The notes under the pieces are model-generated. The model ran no database searches and was not told the DNA's origin. It saw only the letters and a program-made list of their open reading frames with translations. DNA of 64,000 nt from Aliiroseovarius sp. S1123 (GTDB taxonomy: Bacteria; Pseudomonadota; Alphaproteobacteria; Rhodobacterales; Rhodobacteraceae), in contig NZ_JALKBE010000002.1 of NCBI RefSeq assembly GCF_023015885.1, positions 124,001-188,000 on the forward strand, read 5' to 3'. This document shows, piece after piece, positions 8,089 to 16,805 of this stretch. Position numbers and translations under genes: made by a program. How positions within the stretch are numbered: position 1 is the first letter of the stretch; the number at the start of each line of letters is the position of its first letter.

Positions 8089-8565
8089 ATGAAGCGGACA
8101 ACGATCACGCTTTGCACCTTGCTTATAGCAGGGCTGGGAGCGGCAAACGCCGAGACGGTGGCACCCACCGCCGTCGCATTCGAAGAAGGGGCCGTGGCCC
8201 AATCGCTGACCGGCGCTGCAGGTGATCCTGTAGAAGGCGCAAAGGTCGTATCGACAAAGTCGCAGGGCAACTGCGTTGCGTGTCACGAAATTACAGATCT
8301 GGCTGACGTGCCGTTTCACGGCGAAGTTGGTCCTATGCTGGACGGGGCAGGTGACCGCTGGAGCGAAGCAGAGCTACGTGGAATTCTTGTAGATGCCAAG
8401 ATGACATTCGAAGATTCGATGATGCCATCTTTCTACAAGACCGAAGGTTTTATTCGCCTTGGCAATGCCTACACCGGCAAGGCCCATGAAGGTGACGTCG
8501 AACCACTGCTGAGTGCTCAGCAGATCGAAGATGTTGTTGCCTATCTGATGACGCTCAAAGACTGA
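8089..8565 (+). CDS. soxX: SoxX, monoheme cytochrome c subunit of SoxAX
   Basis: A 158-residue exported c-type cytochrome. The signal peptide is MKRTTITLCTLLIAGLGAANA; heme attaches at CVACH (C62-H66), and the C-terminal half has methionines (DSMMPSFY) suitable as the axial ligand. SoxX pairs with SoxA to join the sulfane sulfur of thiosulfate to the SoxY cysteine oxidatively. ATG 8089 is used because it follows GGGAGGAAAC; the four-codon upstream extension is rejected. It opens the soxXYZA block. Confidence 0.93.
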   Translation: MKRTTITLCTLLIAGLGAANAETVAPTAVAFEEGAVAQSLTGAAGDPVEGAKVVSTKSQGNCVACHEITDLADVPFHGEVGPMLDGAGDRWSEAELRGILVDAKMTFEDSMMPSFYKTEGFIRLGNAYTGKAHEGDVEPLLSAQQIEDVVAYLMTLKD

Positions 8566-8605
8566 GCGGATCGGGGCATAGAAATACACTCACAGGAGAC
8601 TAGAG

Positions 8606-9022
8606 ATGAAATTCACTCGACGTGATGCTCTGGCACTTGGGCTCGGCGCGACCGCCGTTGCCATGTTGCCGATGCGCGCACTGGCTGCTGCAGACGAGGC
8701 CGTCGCGGCCTTCACGGGCGGCGCTGAAACCGGCGAAGGTGGGATCACCCTGACCGCGCCGGAAATCGCAGAGAACGGCAACACTGTTCCAGTTTCGGTC
8801 GACGCCCCCGGTGCCGTATCGATTCTGCTGTTGGCTGCCGGCAACCCGACCCCGGGTGTCGCTCAGTTCACCTTCGGTGAAGCCGCCGGCTCGCAGTCGG
8901 CATCGACCCGTATTCGTCTGGCTGGCACGCAAGACGTTGTTGCTATTGCCAAAATGGCAGATGGAAGCTTCGTAAAAGCGTCGTCGACCGTGAAAGTCAC
9001 CATCGGCGGCTGCGGCGGCTAA
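8606..9022 (+). CDS. soxY: SoxY, sulfur-carrier subunit
   Basis: A 138-residue periplasmic protein. The N-terminus has a twin-arginine-type signal (TRRDAL at residues 4-9, then a hydrophobic stretch to about residue 28). The extreme C-terminus is GGCGG with Cys136, the swinging arm that carries the pathway intermediates. It works as a heterodimer with SoxZ, encoded 17 bases downstream. SoxZ lacks its own signal and is probably exported with SoxY by Tat. Confidence 0.96.
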   Translation: MKFTRRDALALGLGATAVAMLPMRALAAADEAVAAFTGGAETGEGGITLTAPEIAENGNTVPVSVDAPGAVSILLLAAGNPTPGVAQFTFGEAAGSQSASTRIRLAGTQDVVAIAKMADGSFVKASSTVKVTIGGCGG

Positions 9023-9039
9023 ATTAGGAGATCTGAGAT

Positions 9040-9369
9040 ATGGCAAAAGGTGCAAAACCCCGCGTAAAGGTCCCCAAGACGGCTGCTGCCGGCGAGGTCG
9101 TGACCCTGAAAACCCTGATCAGCCACAAGATGGAATCGGGTCAGCGCAAGGATAAAGAGGGCAACCTCATCCCGCGTTCGATCATCAACCGTTTCACATG
9201 CGAGCTGAACGGCAAGATGGTTATCGATGTAACGCTGGAACCAGCGATTTCGACCAACCCCTATGTAGAATTCGATGCCAAAGTCGACGAAGCCGGTGAG
9301 TTCAAATTCACTTGGTATGACGACGATGGTGATGTCTACGAGACGACAAAGCCGATCGCGATCGCTTGA
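9040..9369 (+). CDS. soxZ: SoxZ, SoxY partner
   Basis: A 109-residue immunoglobulin-fold protein with no signal peptide and no cysteine beyond one in the core (RFTCELNG). The pattern fits SoxZ throughout: PRVKVPKTAAAGEVVTLKTLISHKMESG in broken form, NPYVEFDAKV, and the C-terminal strand FKFTWYDDDGD. It forms the SoxYZ carrier and presents the SoxY arm to SoxAX, SoxB and SoxCD. It is preceded by AGGAG and sits tightly between soxY and soxA. Confidence 0.95.
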   Translation: MAKGAKPRVKVPKTAAAGEVVTLKTLISHKMESGQRKDKEGNLIPRSIINRFTCELNGKMVIDVTLEPAISTNPYVEFDAKVDEAGEFKFTWYDDDGDVYETTKPIAIA

Positions 9370-9393
9370 GGTCAGCGCAGGGAGGAGAACATA

Positions 9394-10242
9394 ATGAAAA
9401 AAGGCATCGCAGCACTTGTAGCTGCCTCGACCATCTTCGGGGCAGCCGCCGCAACAGCCGATGAAAGCGCTGAGCTCACCATCAATGGCGAGATCGACAT
9501 TGTAACCAAAACCGCAGCACCTGCGCATCTTTCGGATGCGCTGGACGAGGTTCTTTCAGGTTGGCGTTTCCGGTCGGATCAGACCCAGGAAATGCAGATG
9601 GATGACTTCGACAATCCCGGTATGCTGGGCGTCGAGGAAGGCATCGAAATCTGGAACACCGTGGACGGTTCGAAAGGAAAATCCTGTGCGGATTGTCACG
9701 GCGAGCCCGAGGAAATGGCAGGCGTGAAAGCCGTGTATCCGAAGTGGAATGATCAGGCCGAGACGGTCCATACCCTTCAGATGGCGGTCAACAATTGCCG
9801 TGAAAACGCAATGGGCGCCGAGCCGTGGAAGTATGACGCGACCGCCGCGATCAATGTGGAAGCCTTGCTGGCCTCTGTGTCGCGTGGGATGCCCGTGAAC
9901 GTGGCCATTGACGGCCCGGTCGAGGCAATGTGGGAGATGGGCAAAGAGCTTTACTATACCCGCACTGGCCAGCTGGAAATGAGCTGTGCAAATTGTCACG
10001 AAGACAACTATGGCAACATGATCCGCGCCGACCACCTGTCGCAGGGTCAAATCAACGGTTTCCCGACGTATCGTCTGAAAAATGCCAAGCTGAACGGGGT
10101 GCATTCGCGCTTCAAAGGCTGTGTACGTGACACGCGCGCCCACACCTACAACCCGGGTTCGGAAGAGTTTATCGCTCTGGAACTGTATGTCGCCTCGCGC
10201 GGCAATGGTCTGTCGGTCGAAGGCCCGTCGGTTCGCAACTAA
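9394..10242 (+). CDS. soxA: SoxA, diheme cytochrome c of SoxAX
   Basis: A 282-residue exported protein (signal to about residue 22) with two heme sites, CADCH at 98-102 and CANCH at 198-202. The KGCVRD cysteine (C243) is placed as the cysteine/persulfide axial ligand of the catalytic heme. C135 (NNCREN) is the usual additional conserved cysteine. With SoxX it couples thiosulfate to SoxY. It has the diheme form typical of Paracoccus and Rhodovulum. A strong terminator follows the stop codon. Confidence 0.95.
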   Translation: MKKGIAALVAASTIFGAAAATADESAELTINGEIDIVTKTAAPAHLSDALDEVLSGWRFRSDQTQEMQMDDFDNPGMLGVEEGIEIWNTVDGSKGKSCADCHGEPEEMAGVKAVYPKWNDQAETVHTLQMAVNNCRENAMGAEPWKYDATAAINVEALLASVSRGMPVNVAIDGPVEAMWEMGKELYYTRTGQLEMSCANCHEDNYGNMIRADHLSQGQINGFPTYRLKNAKLNGVHSRFKGCVRDTRAHTYNPGSEEFIALELYVASRGNGLSVEGPSVRN

Positions 10243-10250
10243 ATCATAGA

Positions 10251-10284
10251 CCCCGCCTGGCGCGTGCCTGGCGGGGTTTTCTTT
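10251..10284 (+). terminator. Rho-independent terminator between soxA and soxB
   Basis: An 11-base-pair stem with one T-T mismatch (10251-10261 with 10266-10276, GCGT loop) is followed by TTTTCTTT. It splits the sox operon into soxXYZA and soxB onward, either ending part of the transcripts or setting different protein levels. Confidence 0.8.
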
Positions 10285-10294
10285 ACTCGAACAC

Positions 10295-10310
10295 ATTCAA
10301 ACCTCGGCAT
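10295..10310. promoter_or_regulatory. Degenerate operator candidate upstream of soxB
   Basis: ATTC-N8-GCAT differs by one base from the ATTC-N8-GAAT pattern found three times in this locus. It lies right after the soxA terminator and 43 bases before soxB, where a new promoter would be needed if the terminator is efficient. Weak evidence. Confidence 0.25.
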
Positions 10311-10352
10311 GGGTGAGGCGTGCAGGGGGATGAAAACCAAGGATAACCGCTC

Positions 10353-12050
10353 ATGATTTCTCGCCGCGACTTTCTTCAGGTTTCGATGGCTGCGTCTGCG
10401 CTTTACGGCACGTCGGGCTTTGGCAACTGGGCCAAACTGGCTGCCCAGCAGGCATTGACGCAAGACGATCTTCTGAAGTTCGACACGTTTGGCAATGTCA
10501 GCCTGATCCACATCACTGACATCCACGCCCAGTTGAAACCGATCTATTTCCGCGAGCCCGAGATTAATCTGGGTGTCGGCGCGGCCAACGGCCAGATGCC
10601 GCACGTGACTGGCGCGGATTTCCGTAAGGTTTACGGGATCGAGGATGGCTCGCCCAATGCGTATGCTCTGACCTATAACGATTTTACCTCGCTGGCGCAG
10701 GCCTATGGCAAGGTCGGTGGCATGGACCGCGTAGCGACCGTCGTGAACGCCATTCGCGCCGAGCGCCCCGATGCGCTGCTGTTGGACGGCGGTGACACGT
10801 GGCACGGCTCGTATACCTGTCACCACACAGAAGGTCAGGACGTGGTCAACGTGATGAACGCGCTTAAGCCCGATGCGATGACCTTCCACTGGGAATTCAC
10901 GCTGGGCACGGAGCGTGTTGAAGAGATCGTTGGCAATTTGCCTTTCGCCGCTCTCGGCCAGAACATTTTTGACGCCGAGTGGGACGAGCCTGCCGAACTG
11001 TTCAAACCTTACAAGTTCTTTGAACGCGGTGGCGTGAAGGTGGCCGTGATCGGTCAGGCCTTCCCCTATATGCCGATCGCCAACCCGCGCTGGATGTTCC
11101 CGGAATACTCGTTCGGTATCCGTGACGAAAACATGCAAGCGATGGTCGACGAAGTGCGCGCCGCCGGGGCTGAACTGGTCGTTGTTCTCAGCCACAACGG
11201 CTTTGACGTCGACAAGAAAATGGCCACCAAAGTGACGGGCATCGACGTGATCCTGTCGGGCCACACCCATGACGCGCTGCCCGAGCCGGTACAGGTCGAG
11301 CAAACCTTCATCATCGCCTCGGGCTCGAACTCGAAATTTGTCAGCCGCGTCGACTTGGACGTGCGCGATGGCAAGATGATGGGCATCCGCCACAAGCTGA
11401 TCCCGATCTTCGCAGACGTCATTACGCCGGATGCCACGATCACCAAGCTGATTGACGACCAGCGCGCGCCCTATAAGGCCGAGCTGGAAGAGGTCATCGG
11501 CCACACCGACTCGCTTCTGTATCGTCGCGGTAACTTCAATGGCAGCTGGGATGACCTGATCTGTGACGCGCTGATCAATGAACGCGAGGCTGACATTGCC
11601 ATGTCGCCCGGCGTGCGTTGGGGGCCGTCGATCCTGCCCGGTCAGGCGATCACCCGCGAAGACATCTGGAACGTAACCTCGATGTCTTATGGCGAGGCGT
11701 ACCGGACTGAAATGACAGGGGAATTCATCCACACCATTTTGGAAGACGTGGGCGACAACCTGTTCAACCCTGATCCCTATTATCAGCAGGGCGGCGACAT
11801 GGTGCGCATCGGTGGCATGGGCTATCGCATCGACATCTCGAAGCCGCAGGGCGAACGCATCACCGACATGACCCTTCTGAAAACCGGCGAGAAGATCGAC
11901 CCCTCGAAGACCTATGTGGTTGCGGGCTGGGCCTCGGTCAACGAAGGCACGGAAGGGCCGCAGATCTGGGATGTGGTCGAAAGCCATATCAAGAAACAAG
12001 GCACCATCAAGCTGGATCCGAACAACTCGGTCCAGGTGGTGGGCGCGTAA
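10353..12050 (+). CDS. soxB: SoxB, dimanganese sulfate thiohydrolase
   Basis: A 565-residue Tat-exported protein (SRRDFLQVS at residues 3-11) of the 5'-nucleotidase/metallophosphatase family. Metal-ligand motifs appear in order: DIHAQ near residue 54, LDGGDTWHGS near 147-156, a FHWEFTLG block near 180, LSHNGFD near 283, and GHTHDALPEP near 305. The C-terminal nucleotidase domain follows. SoxB cuts sulfate off the SoxY-bound thiosulfonate. Length and motifs match SoxB closely. It is 82 bases upstream of soxC. Confidence 0.96.
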   Translation: MISRRDFLQVSMAASALYGTSGFGNWAKLAAQQALTQDDLLKFDTFGNVSLIHITDIHAQLKPIYFREPEINLGVGAANGQMPHVTGADFRKVYGIEDGSPNAYALTYNDFTSLAQAYGKVGGMDRVATVVNAIRAERPDALLLDGGDTWHGSYTCHHTEGQDVVNVMNALKPDAMTFHWEFTLGTERVEEIVGNLPFAALGQNIFDAEWDEPAELFKPYKFFERGGVKVAVIGQAFPYMPIANPRWMFPEYSFGIRDENMQAMVDEVRAAGAELVVVLSHNGFDVDKKMATKVTGIDVILSGHTHDALPEPVQVEQTFIIASGSNSKFVSRVDLDVRDGKMMGIRHKLIPIFADVITPDATITKLIDDQRAPYKAELEEVIGHTDSLLYRRGNFNGSWDDLICDALINEREADIAMSPGVRWGPSILPGQAITREDIWNVTSMSYGEAYRTEMTGEFIHTILEDVGDNLFNPDPYYQQGGDMVRIGGMGYRIDISKPQGERITDMTLLKTGEKIDPSKTYVVAGWASVNEGTEGPQIWDVVESHIKKQGTIKLDPNNSVQVVGA

Positions 12051-12132
12051 GTCATTGAACACCCGCCGTCGGGCCTAAGGGGCAGGGCGGCGGGACACTT
12101 TTAGCCAAACAGCCAAATAGGAGGTTTGACAT

Positions 12133-13413
12133 ATGTCGACTGAAACCAAAGGCACCGGGACCTCGCGTCGCGGTTTCCTGAAAGGGGCCGCTGCAACGGG
12201 TGCTGCCCTGGGCGCTGCCGGTGCTGCCCGCGCCGAAGGCGATCCGCTGATCACCGAAGTACAGGAATGGGCATCCGGTCTGGGCGAGGGCGTCGACGCC
12301 ACGCCTTACGGTATGCCGATCGAGTTCGAAGGCGACGTGATCCGTCGCAACGTGGAATGGCTGACCGCCGACACGATTTCCTCGATCAACTTCACGCCGA
12401 TCCACGCGCTGGATGGCACGATCACCCCGCAGGGCTGCGCGTTCGAACGCCACCACTCGGGCGCGATCACGCTGAAGAAAGAAGACTACCGTCTGATGAT
12501 CAACGGTCTGGTCGATACGCCGCTGGTGTTCACCTATGAAGACCTTGAGCGGTTCCCGCGTGCGCAGCAGACCTTCTTCTTGGAATGTGCGGCCAATACC
12601 GGCATGGAATGGGCGGGCTCGCAGCTGAACGGCGCGCAGTACACCCACGGCATGATCCACAACATGGAATATACCGGCGTCAGCCTGCGCACTCTGCTGG
12701 AAGAGGCTGGTCTGGACGCTGCTGGCGACCTGAAGGACAAATGGGTCTATGTCGAAGGCGCGGATGCCTCGTCGAATGGCCGCTCGATCCCGATGGAGAA
12801 GGCGCTGGATGACTGTATGGTCGCGTTCAAAGCCAACGGCGAAGCCCTGCGCATGGAGCATGGCTATCCGGTCCGTCTGGTTGTTCCCGGTTGGGAAGGC
12901 AACATGTGGGTCAAATGGCTGCGGCGCATCGAAGTGATGGATAAGCCGGTTGAAAGCCGCGAAGAGACCTCGAAATACACCGACACGCTGGAAGACGGTA
13001 CCTCGCGCAAGTGGACGTGGGCGATGGACGCGAAATCCGTTGTCACCAGCCCCAGCCCGCAAATGCCGATCAAGCACGGCAAAGGCCCGCTGGTCATCAC
13101 CGGTCTGGCATGGTCGGGCCGCGGTGCAATCACCGCTGTCGACGTGTCGCTGGATGGTGGTGTGACCTGGCAAGAGGCCCGTCTGGCCGAGCCGGGCAAG
13201 CCGATGGCGCTGACCCGCTTCTATCTGGACATCAACTGGGATGGATCCGAGATGTTCGTTCAATCGCGTGCGATGGACGACACTGGCTATGTTCAGCCCA
13301 CCAAGGCGCAACTGCGCGAAGTGCGTGGCCTGAACTCGATCTATCACAACAACTGCATCCAGACGTGGCACGTCAACGCAAACGGGGAGGCAAACAATGT
13401 CGAAGTTTCCTAA
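12133..13413 (+). CDS. soxC: SoxC, molybdenum subunit of sulfane dehydrogenase
   Basis: A 426-residue protein of the sulfite-oxidase fold with a Tat signal (SRRGFLKGAAA at residues 11-21). C152 in FFLECAANTG is the molybdenum-coordinating cysteine. The C-terminal Mo-co dimerisation domain includes the MPIKHG and AWSGRGAI segments. With SoxD it oxidises the SoxY-bound sulfane sulfur, giving six extra electrons per thiosulfate, so the host should oxidise thiosulfate fully to sulfate without sulfur globules. Its last 17 bases overlap soxD, suggesting coupled translation. Confidence 0.95.
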   Translation: MSTETKGTGTSRRGFLKGAAATGAALGAAGAARAEGDPLITEVQEWASGLGEGVDATPYGMPIEFEGDVIRRNVEWLTADTISSINFTPIHALDGTITPQGCAFERHHSGAITLKKEDYRLMINGLVDTPLVFTYEDLERFPRAQQTFFLECAANTGMEWAGSQLNGAQYTHGMIHNMEYTGVSLRTLLEEAGLDAAGDLKDKWVYVEGADASSNGRSIPMEKALDDCMVAFKANGEALRMEHGYPVRLVVPGWEGNMWVKWLRRIEVMDKPVESREETSKYTDTLEDGTSRKWTWAMDAKSVVTSPSPQMPIKHGKGPLVITGLAWSGRGAITAVDVSLDGGVTWQEARLAEPGKPMALTRFYLDINWDGSEMFVQSRAMDDTGYVQPTKAQLREVRGLNSIYHNNCIQTWHVNANGEANNVEVS

Positions 13414-14482
13414 ATTCCTGATGGCAGCATCTGTTGCCGCTTTGACCGCCGCCCCCGCGATGGCTGAAAAGCTGGGCCTTGGACGCGCCGCAACGGACGC
13501 CGAGATCGCCGCGTGGAACCTTGATGTGTTCCCGGACGGATCGAACCTGCCTGCAGGTAAGGGCGATGTTTGGACCGGTGAAGAAGTCTTCGCGGAAGCC
13601 TGTGCGGTGTGCCACGGCGAGTTCGCCGAAGGTGCGGGCAACTGGCCGAAACTGGCTGGTGGTGCCGACACGCTTGACCACGAAGATCCGCTGAAGACGG
13701 TTGGTTCCTACTGGCCCTACCTGTCGACGACCTTCGACTATGTGCGCCGCTCGATGCCGTTTGGCGCGGCTGGTACACTGTCGGATGACGATGTCTATGC
13801 AATCGTGGCTTATATCCTTTACTCGAACGACTTGGTCGACGACGATTTCGTCCTGTCTAAAGAGACCTTCCTGGATGTCGCAATGCCGAACGCCGAAGGC
13901 TTCATCGTTGATGATCGTGAAGCGACCGAGTACGGCACATACACCAACCGCTGCATGAGCGATTGTAAGTCGGGCGCGGTCGAGATCACCACCACCGTGG
14001 TGTTCCCGGGCGACCCGAACTCGGGCACGGATGCGACGCCGATCAGCCAGGCTGTGATGGGGACGGCTGCAGCCGCTGCCGCGCCAGCCGAAGCTGAAGT
14101 CACCGAGGCCGCAGCAGAAGAGCCTGCCGCCGAAGAAGCCGCACCTGCGATGGCGTTAGATGCCGAACTGGTCGCCAAGGGCGAAAAGGTCTTCAAGAAA
14201 TGTAAGGCCTGCCACAAGGTTGGCGACGGCGCCAAAAACGGCACCGGCCCGATCCTGACGGGTGTCTATGGTCGCGCCGCGGGTACGGTTGACGGGTTCA
14301 AGTACTCGAAGCCGATGCTGGCTGCCGCAGAAGGTGGTCTGGTTTGGGACGAAGCCGAACTGGCAGCCTATTTGGCCAACCCGAAGAAGTACATGAAGGG
14401 CACCAAAATGTCCTTTGCGGGTCTGAAGAAAGACGCTGACATCGCCGCGATCCTGGAATTCCTGAAGTCGCACAGTCAGTAA
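13397..14482 (+). CDS. soxD: SoxD, diheme cytochrome c subunit of sulfane dehydrogenase
   Basis: A 361-residue exported cytochrome with two domains. The first heme is CAVCH at 69-73, the second CKACH at 269-273 in a domain resembling mitochondrial-type cytochrome c (TGPILTGVYGRAAG, then KGTKMSFAGL with the Met ligand). The two are joined by an Ala/Glu/Pro-rich linker at about 222-252. The signal peptide ends near AMA (residue 23). The start ATG 13397 lies inside soxC. SoxD takes electrons from SoxC to the periplasmic cytochrome pool. Confidence 0.95.
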   Translation: MSKFPKFLMAASVAALTAAPAMAEKLGLGRAATDAEIAAWNLDVFPDGSNLPAGKGDVWTGEEVFAEACAVCHGEFAEGAGNWPKLAGGADTLDHEDPLKTVGSYWPYLSTTFDYVRRSMPFGAAGTLSDDDVYAIVAYILYSNDLVDDDFVLSKETFLDVAMPNAEGFIVDDREATEYGTYTNRCMSDCKSGAVEITTTVVFPGDPNSGTDATPISQAVMGTAAAAAAPAEAEVTEAAAEEPAAEEAAPAMALDAELVAKGEKVFKKCKACHKVGDGAKNGTGPILTGVYGRAAGTVDGFKYSKPMLAAAEGGLVWDEAELAAYLANPKKYMKGTKMSFAGLKKDADIAAILEFLKSHSQ

Positions 14483-14507
14483 TCTGACCGCTTATAATGA
14501 TGAGAAG

Positions 14508-14540
14508 CGGGCGCTGCAGAGGATGCAGCGCCCGTTCTGT
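14508..14540 (+). terminator. Hairpin terminator after soxD
   Basis: A perfect 11-base-pair stem (14508-14518 with 14524-14534) with a five-base loop is followed by TTCTGTT. It separates soxCD from soxE. The next 85 bases are AT-rich, with a self-complementary ATGCATGCAT at 14565-14574, and may hold a soxE promoter. Confidence 0.65.
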
Positions 14541-14625
14541 TAATGCGCAACATAATTTCCGCTTATGCATGCATTTGTATATGATTATTATTGAGTGGAT
14601 GAGCCTTGCCGTTTAAAGTGTCCGC

Positions 14626-15336
14626 ATGAACTGGATTAGAAACGCTGCGATTGGGCTGACGGTTGCGATATGCGCCTCAACGCCTTCTTTTTCAAATGAA
14701 ATCGGCAATGCTGCTGATGGTGAAAAACTTTGGGGTGAGTGCAAATCCTGCCACGCGATTGGTAAGGATGCGAAGAACCGGGTTGGCCCACACCTAAACG
14801 GAATTTTTGGACGCCGCGCTGGATCGGAAGAGGGGTTCAATTACTCCAAGGGGCTGGCGCGCATGGGCAAAGATGGCCTGATTTGGGAGTTTGATCTTCT
14901 GGATCGCTATATCGAAAACCCCAAGGCTTTTGCGTCCGACACGCGCATGTCCTATCGTGGTTTGAAAGACGAACAAAAGCGGGCTGACCTGCTGGCGTTC
15001 CTGCGTCGGTACTCGGATAATCCGGGCGATATTCCGGAAGCAGCGCCCACCGTGGCGGGCACTGACCACGACGTTGATCCGTCCATTTTGGCCATTCAAG
15101 GCGATCCGGAATATGGCGAATACCTGTCATCGGAATGCACGTCCTGTCACCAGTTGACGGGCGATAATGACGGCATTCCCGGCATTATCGGCTGGCCCGC
15201 CGAAGATTTCGTGATCGCCATGCATGCTTACAAGGACAAGTACCGCCCGCATCCCGTGATGCAGATGATGGCGGGACGTTTGTCCAATGACGAAATTGCG
15301 GCGTTGGCAGCTTACTTTGAAGCGGTCGAACCGTAA
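14626..15336 (+). CDS. soxE: SoxE, diheme c-type cytochrome
   Basis: A 236-residue exported cytochrome. The signal peptide runs to about residue 23, with hemes at CKSCH (39-43) and CTSCH (171-175). The first half is a class-I cytochrome c (GPHLNGIFGRRAGS, SDTRMSYRGL with the Met ligand). The second half is shorter and resembles cytochrome subunits of flavocytochrome c sulfide dehydrogenase. Next to soxF it is likely the electron-accepting partner of the flavoprotein. It is the fourth heme protein of the locus. Confidence 0.88.
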   Translation: MNWIRNAAIGLTVAICASTPSFSNEIGNAADGEKLWGECKSCHAIGKDAKNRVGPHLNGIFGRRAGSEEGFNYSKGLARMGKDGLIWEFDLLDRYIENPKAFASDTRMSYRGLKDEQKRADLLAFLRRYSDNPGDIPEAAPTVAGTDHDVDPSILAIQGDPEYGEYLSSECTSCHQLTGDNDGIPGIIGWPAEDFVIAMHAYKDKYRPHPVMQMMAGRLSNDEIAALAAYFEAVEP

Positions 15337-15411
15337 TGCACGATACATAGATTTAACAAATCTATGGCACGCGAAGGCTGTGCGTTTTCACGGCCAATCA
15401 GGGAGGAAGAT

Positions 15412-16686
15412 ATGAAGATTAACAGACGTTTATTTATGGGAGGGGCGGCCGCCGGTGCTGCGGCAACAACTCTTGCTGCGCCGATGGTGCATGCGGCTGG
15501 CCACGGCAAGCCGAAGGTTGTCGTGGTTGGCGGCGGTGCAGGTGGTGCGACGGCTGCGCGTTATATTGCAAAGGATTCCAAGGGCGAGATCGAGGTCACC
15601 TTGGTGGAACCCAGCCGCAGCTATTACACCTGCTTCTTCTCGAACCTGTATATGGCGGGTTTCCGCGAGCTGGGGTCGATCGCGCACAGCTATGGCAAGC
15701 TGGCGTCGGACTACGGCATCAACGTCGTGCATGACTGGGCCATTGGCATCGACCGCGAGGCACGCACTGTGTCGCTTGCTGGTGGGGCGACGCTGAACTA
15801 TGACCGTCTAGTTCTGTCGCCGGGCATCGACTTTGTCGATGGCGCTGTTGATGGCTGGGACGTGACCCATCAGAACGCCATGCCGCACGCCTATAAGGCA
15901 GGTTCGCAATCTGAGCTTCTGAAAGCACAGGTCGAGGCCATGCCAGAAGGGGGCACCTTCGCAATGGTGGCGCCGCCCAACCCGTTCCGCTGCCCTCCTG
16001 GGCCGTATGAGCGGATTTCGATGATCGCGCACATCCTGAAGGAAAAGAACCCGACGGCGAAAATCATCATTGCGGACCCGAAAGAGAAGTTCTCGAAGAT
16101 GGGACTGTTTCAGGACGGCTGGTCGCGTCACTATGACGGTATGATCGACTGGATTGGTGGCGACTTTGGCGGTGGCAATGTCTCGGTCAATCCGCATGAC
16201 ATGACGGTGACCATCGACGGCGAAGTCACCAAGGTCGACGTCTGTAACGTTATCCCGGCCATGAAAGCGGGCAAGATCTGTGACATGGCGGGCATCACCG
16301 AGGGCAACTGGGCGCCGGTCAACCCGCACACGATGCAAAGCCGCGTGGATGAAAATATTCACGTGTTGGGCGATGCCTCGTCGCAAGGTGACATGCCGAA
16401 ATCGGGCTTTGCGGCCAACAGCCAGGCAAAAGTCGCCGCAATGGCCGTACGTTCGGCGCTGACCGGGTCGAAGCTGTTCCCGGCCAAATTCACCAACACC
16501 TGTTGGTCGCTGATCAACGACAATGATGGCGTGAAAGTGGGCGCAAGCTATGAAGCTACGGACGAAAAGATCGCCAAGGTCGACGGCTTCATCAGCCAGG
16601 TTGGAGAAGACGCGGAATTGCGTCAGGCCACCTACGAGGAAAGCGTCGGCTGGTATGCCGGGATTACCTCGGACATGTTTGGCTGA
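15412..16686 (+). CDS. soxF: SoxF, FAD-dependent sulfide dehydrogenase flavoprotein
   Basis: A 424-residue flavocytochrome c sulfide-dehydrogenase flavoprotein (FccB/SoxF). A hydrophobic export signal (INRRLFMGGAAAGAAATT) is followed by the FAD-binding GGGAGGATAA near residue 45. Cysteines that can form the redox disulfide include YTCFF and the FRCPPGP and KICDMAG contexts. The C-terminal FCSD domain (TCWSLINDNDGVKVGA) is present. It oxidises sulfide or stimulates thiosulfate oxidation in the periplasm with SoxE. ATG 15412 is used because GGGAGGAAG lies just upstream; a 16-codon extension is rejected. Confidence 0.92.
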   Translation: MKINRRLFMGGAAAGAAATTLAAPMVHAAGHGKPKVVVVGGGAGGATAARYIAKDSKGEIEVTLVEPSRSYYTCFFSNLYMAGFRELGSIAHSYGKLASDYGINVVHDWAIGIDREARTVSLAGGATLNYDRLVLSPGIDFVDGAVDGWDVTHQNAMPHAYKAGSQSELLKAQVEAMPEGGTFAMVAPPNPFRCPPGPYERISMIAHILKEKNPTAKIIIADPKEKFSKMGLFQDGWSRHYDGMIDWIGGDFGGGNVSVNPHDMTVTIDGEVTKVDVCNVIPAMKAGKICDMAGITEGNWAPVNPHTMQSRVDENIHVLGDASSQGDMPKSGFAANSQAKVAAMAVRSALTGSKLFPAKFTNTCWSLINDNDGVKVGASYEATDEKIAKVDGFISQVGEDAELRQATYEESVGWYAGITSDMFG

Positions 16687-16691
16687 TTTCC

Positions 16692-16720
16692 TTGCTAATA
16701 TTCGCGCGGGCGAATATGTT
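16692..16720 (+). promoter_or_regulatory. Promoter with embedded SoxR-type operator upstream of the DUF302 gene
   Basis: TTGCTA at 16692-16697 and TATGTT at 16715-16720 are spaced by exactly 17 bases. Covering that spacer and the start of the -10 is the dyad ATATTCG-N6-CGAATAT (16698-16717), which contains ATTC-N8-GAAT at 16700-16715. A repressor bound here would directly block RNA polymerase. It is the second exact copy of the motif in the locus. Confidence 0.6.
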
Positions 16721-16730
16721 TAGATCAACG

Positions 16731-16757
16731 CGGGGTCCGGTTGTCCGGACCCCGTTT
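16731..16757 (+). terminator. Perfect hairpin between soxF and the DUF302 gene
   Basis: A perfect 10-base-pair stem (16731-16740 with 16745-16754) with a TTGT loop is followed by TTT. It probably ends the soxF transcript. Because it lies downstream of the promoter at 16692-16720, it would also form the first element of the DUF302 leader. Confidence 0.65.
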
Positions 16758-16805
16758 CATGCAAGGGGCTTTGCGCGAACGGCCCTCAATTCAGGAGGAA
16801 AACTT

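Noticed and set aside
10239-12062. 607-codon reverse frame opposite soxB
   Set aside because: Shadow frame caused by high GC at third positions; the soxB reading on the other strand is fully conserved.
12052-13671. 539-codon reverse frame opposite soxC and the start of soxD
   Set aside because: Antisense shadow, no domain and no start signal; soxC and soxD account for the sequence.
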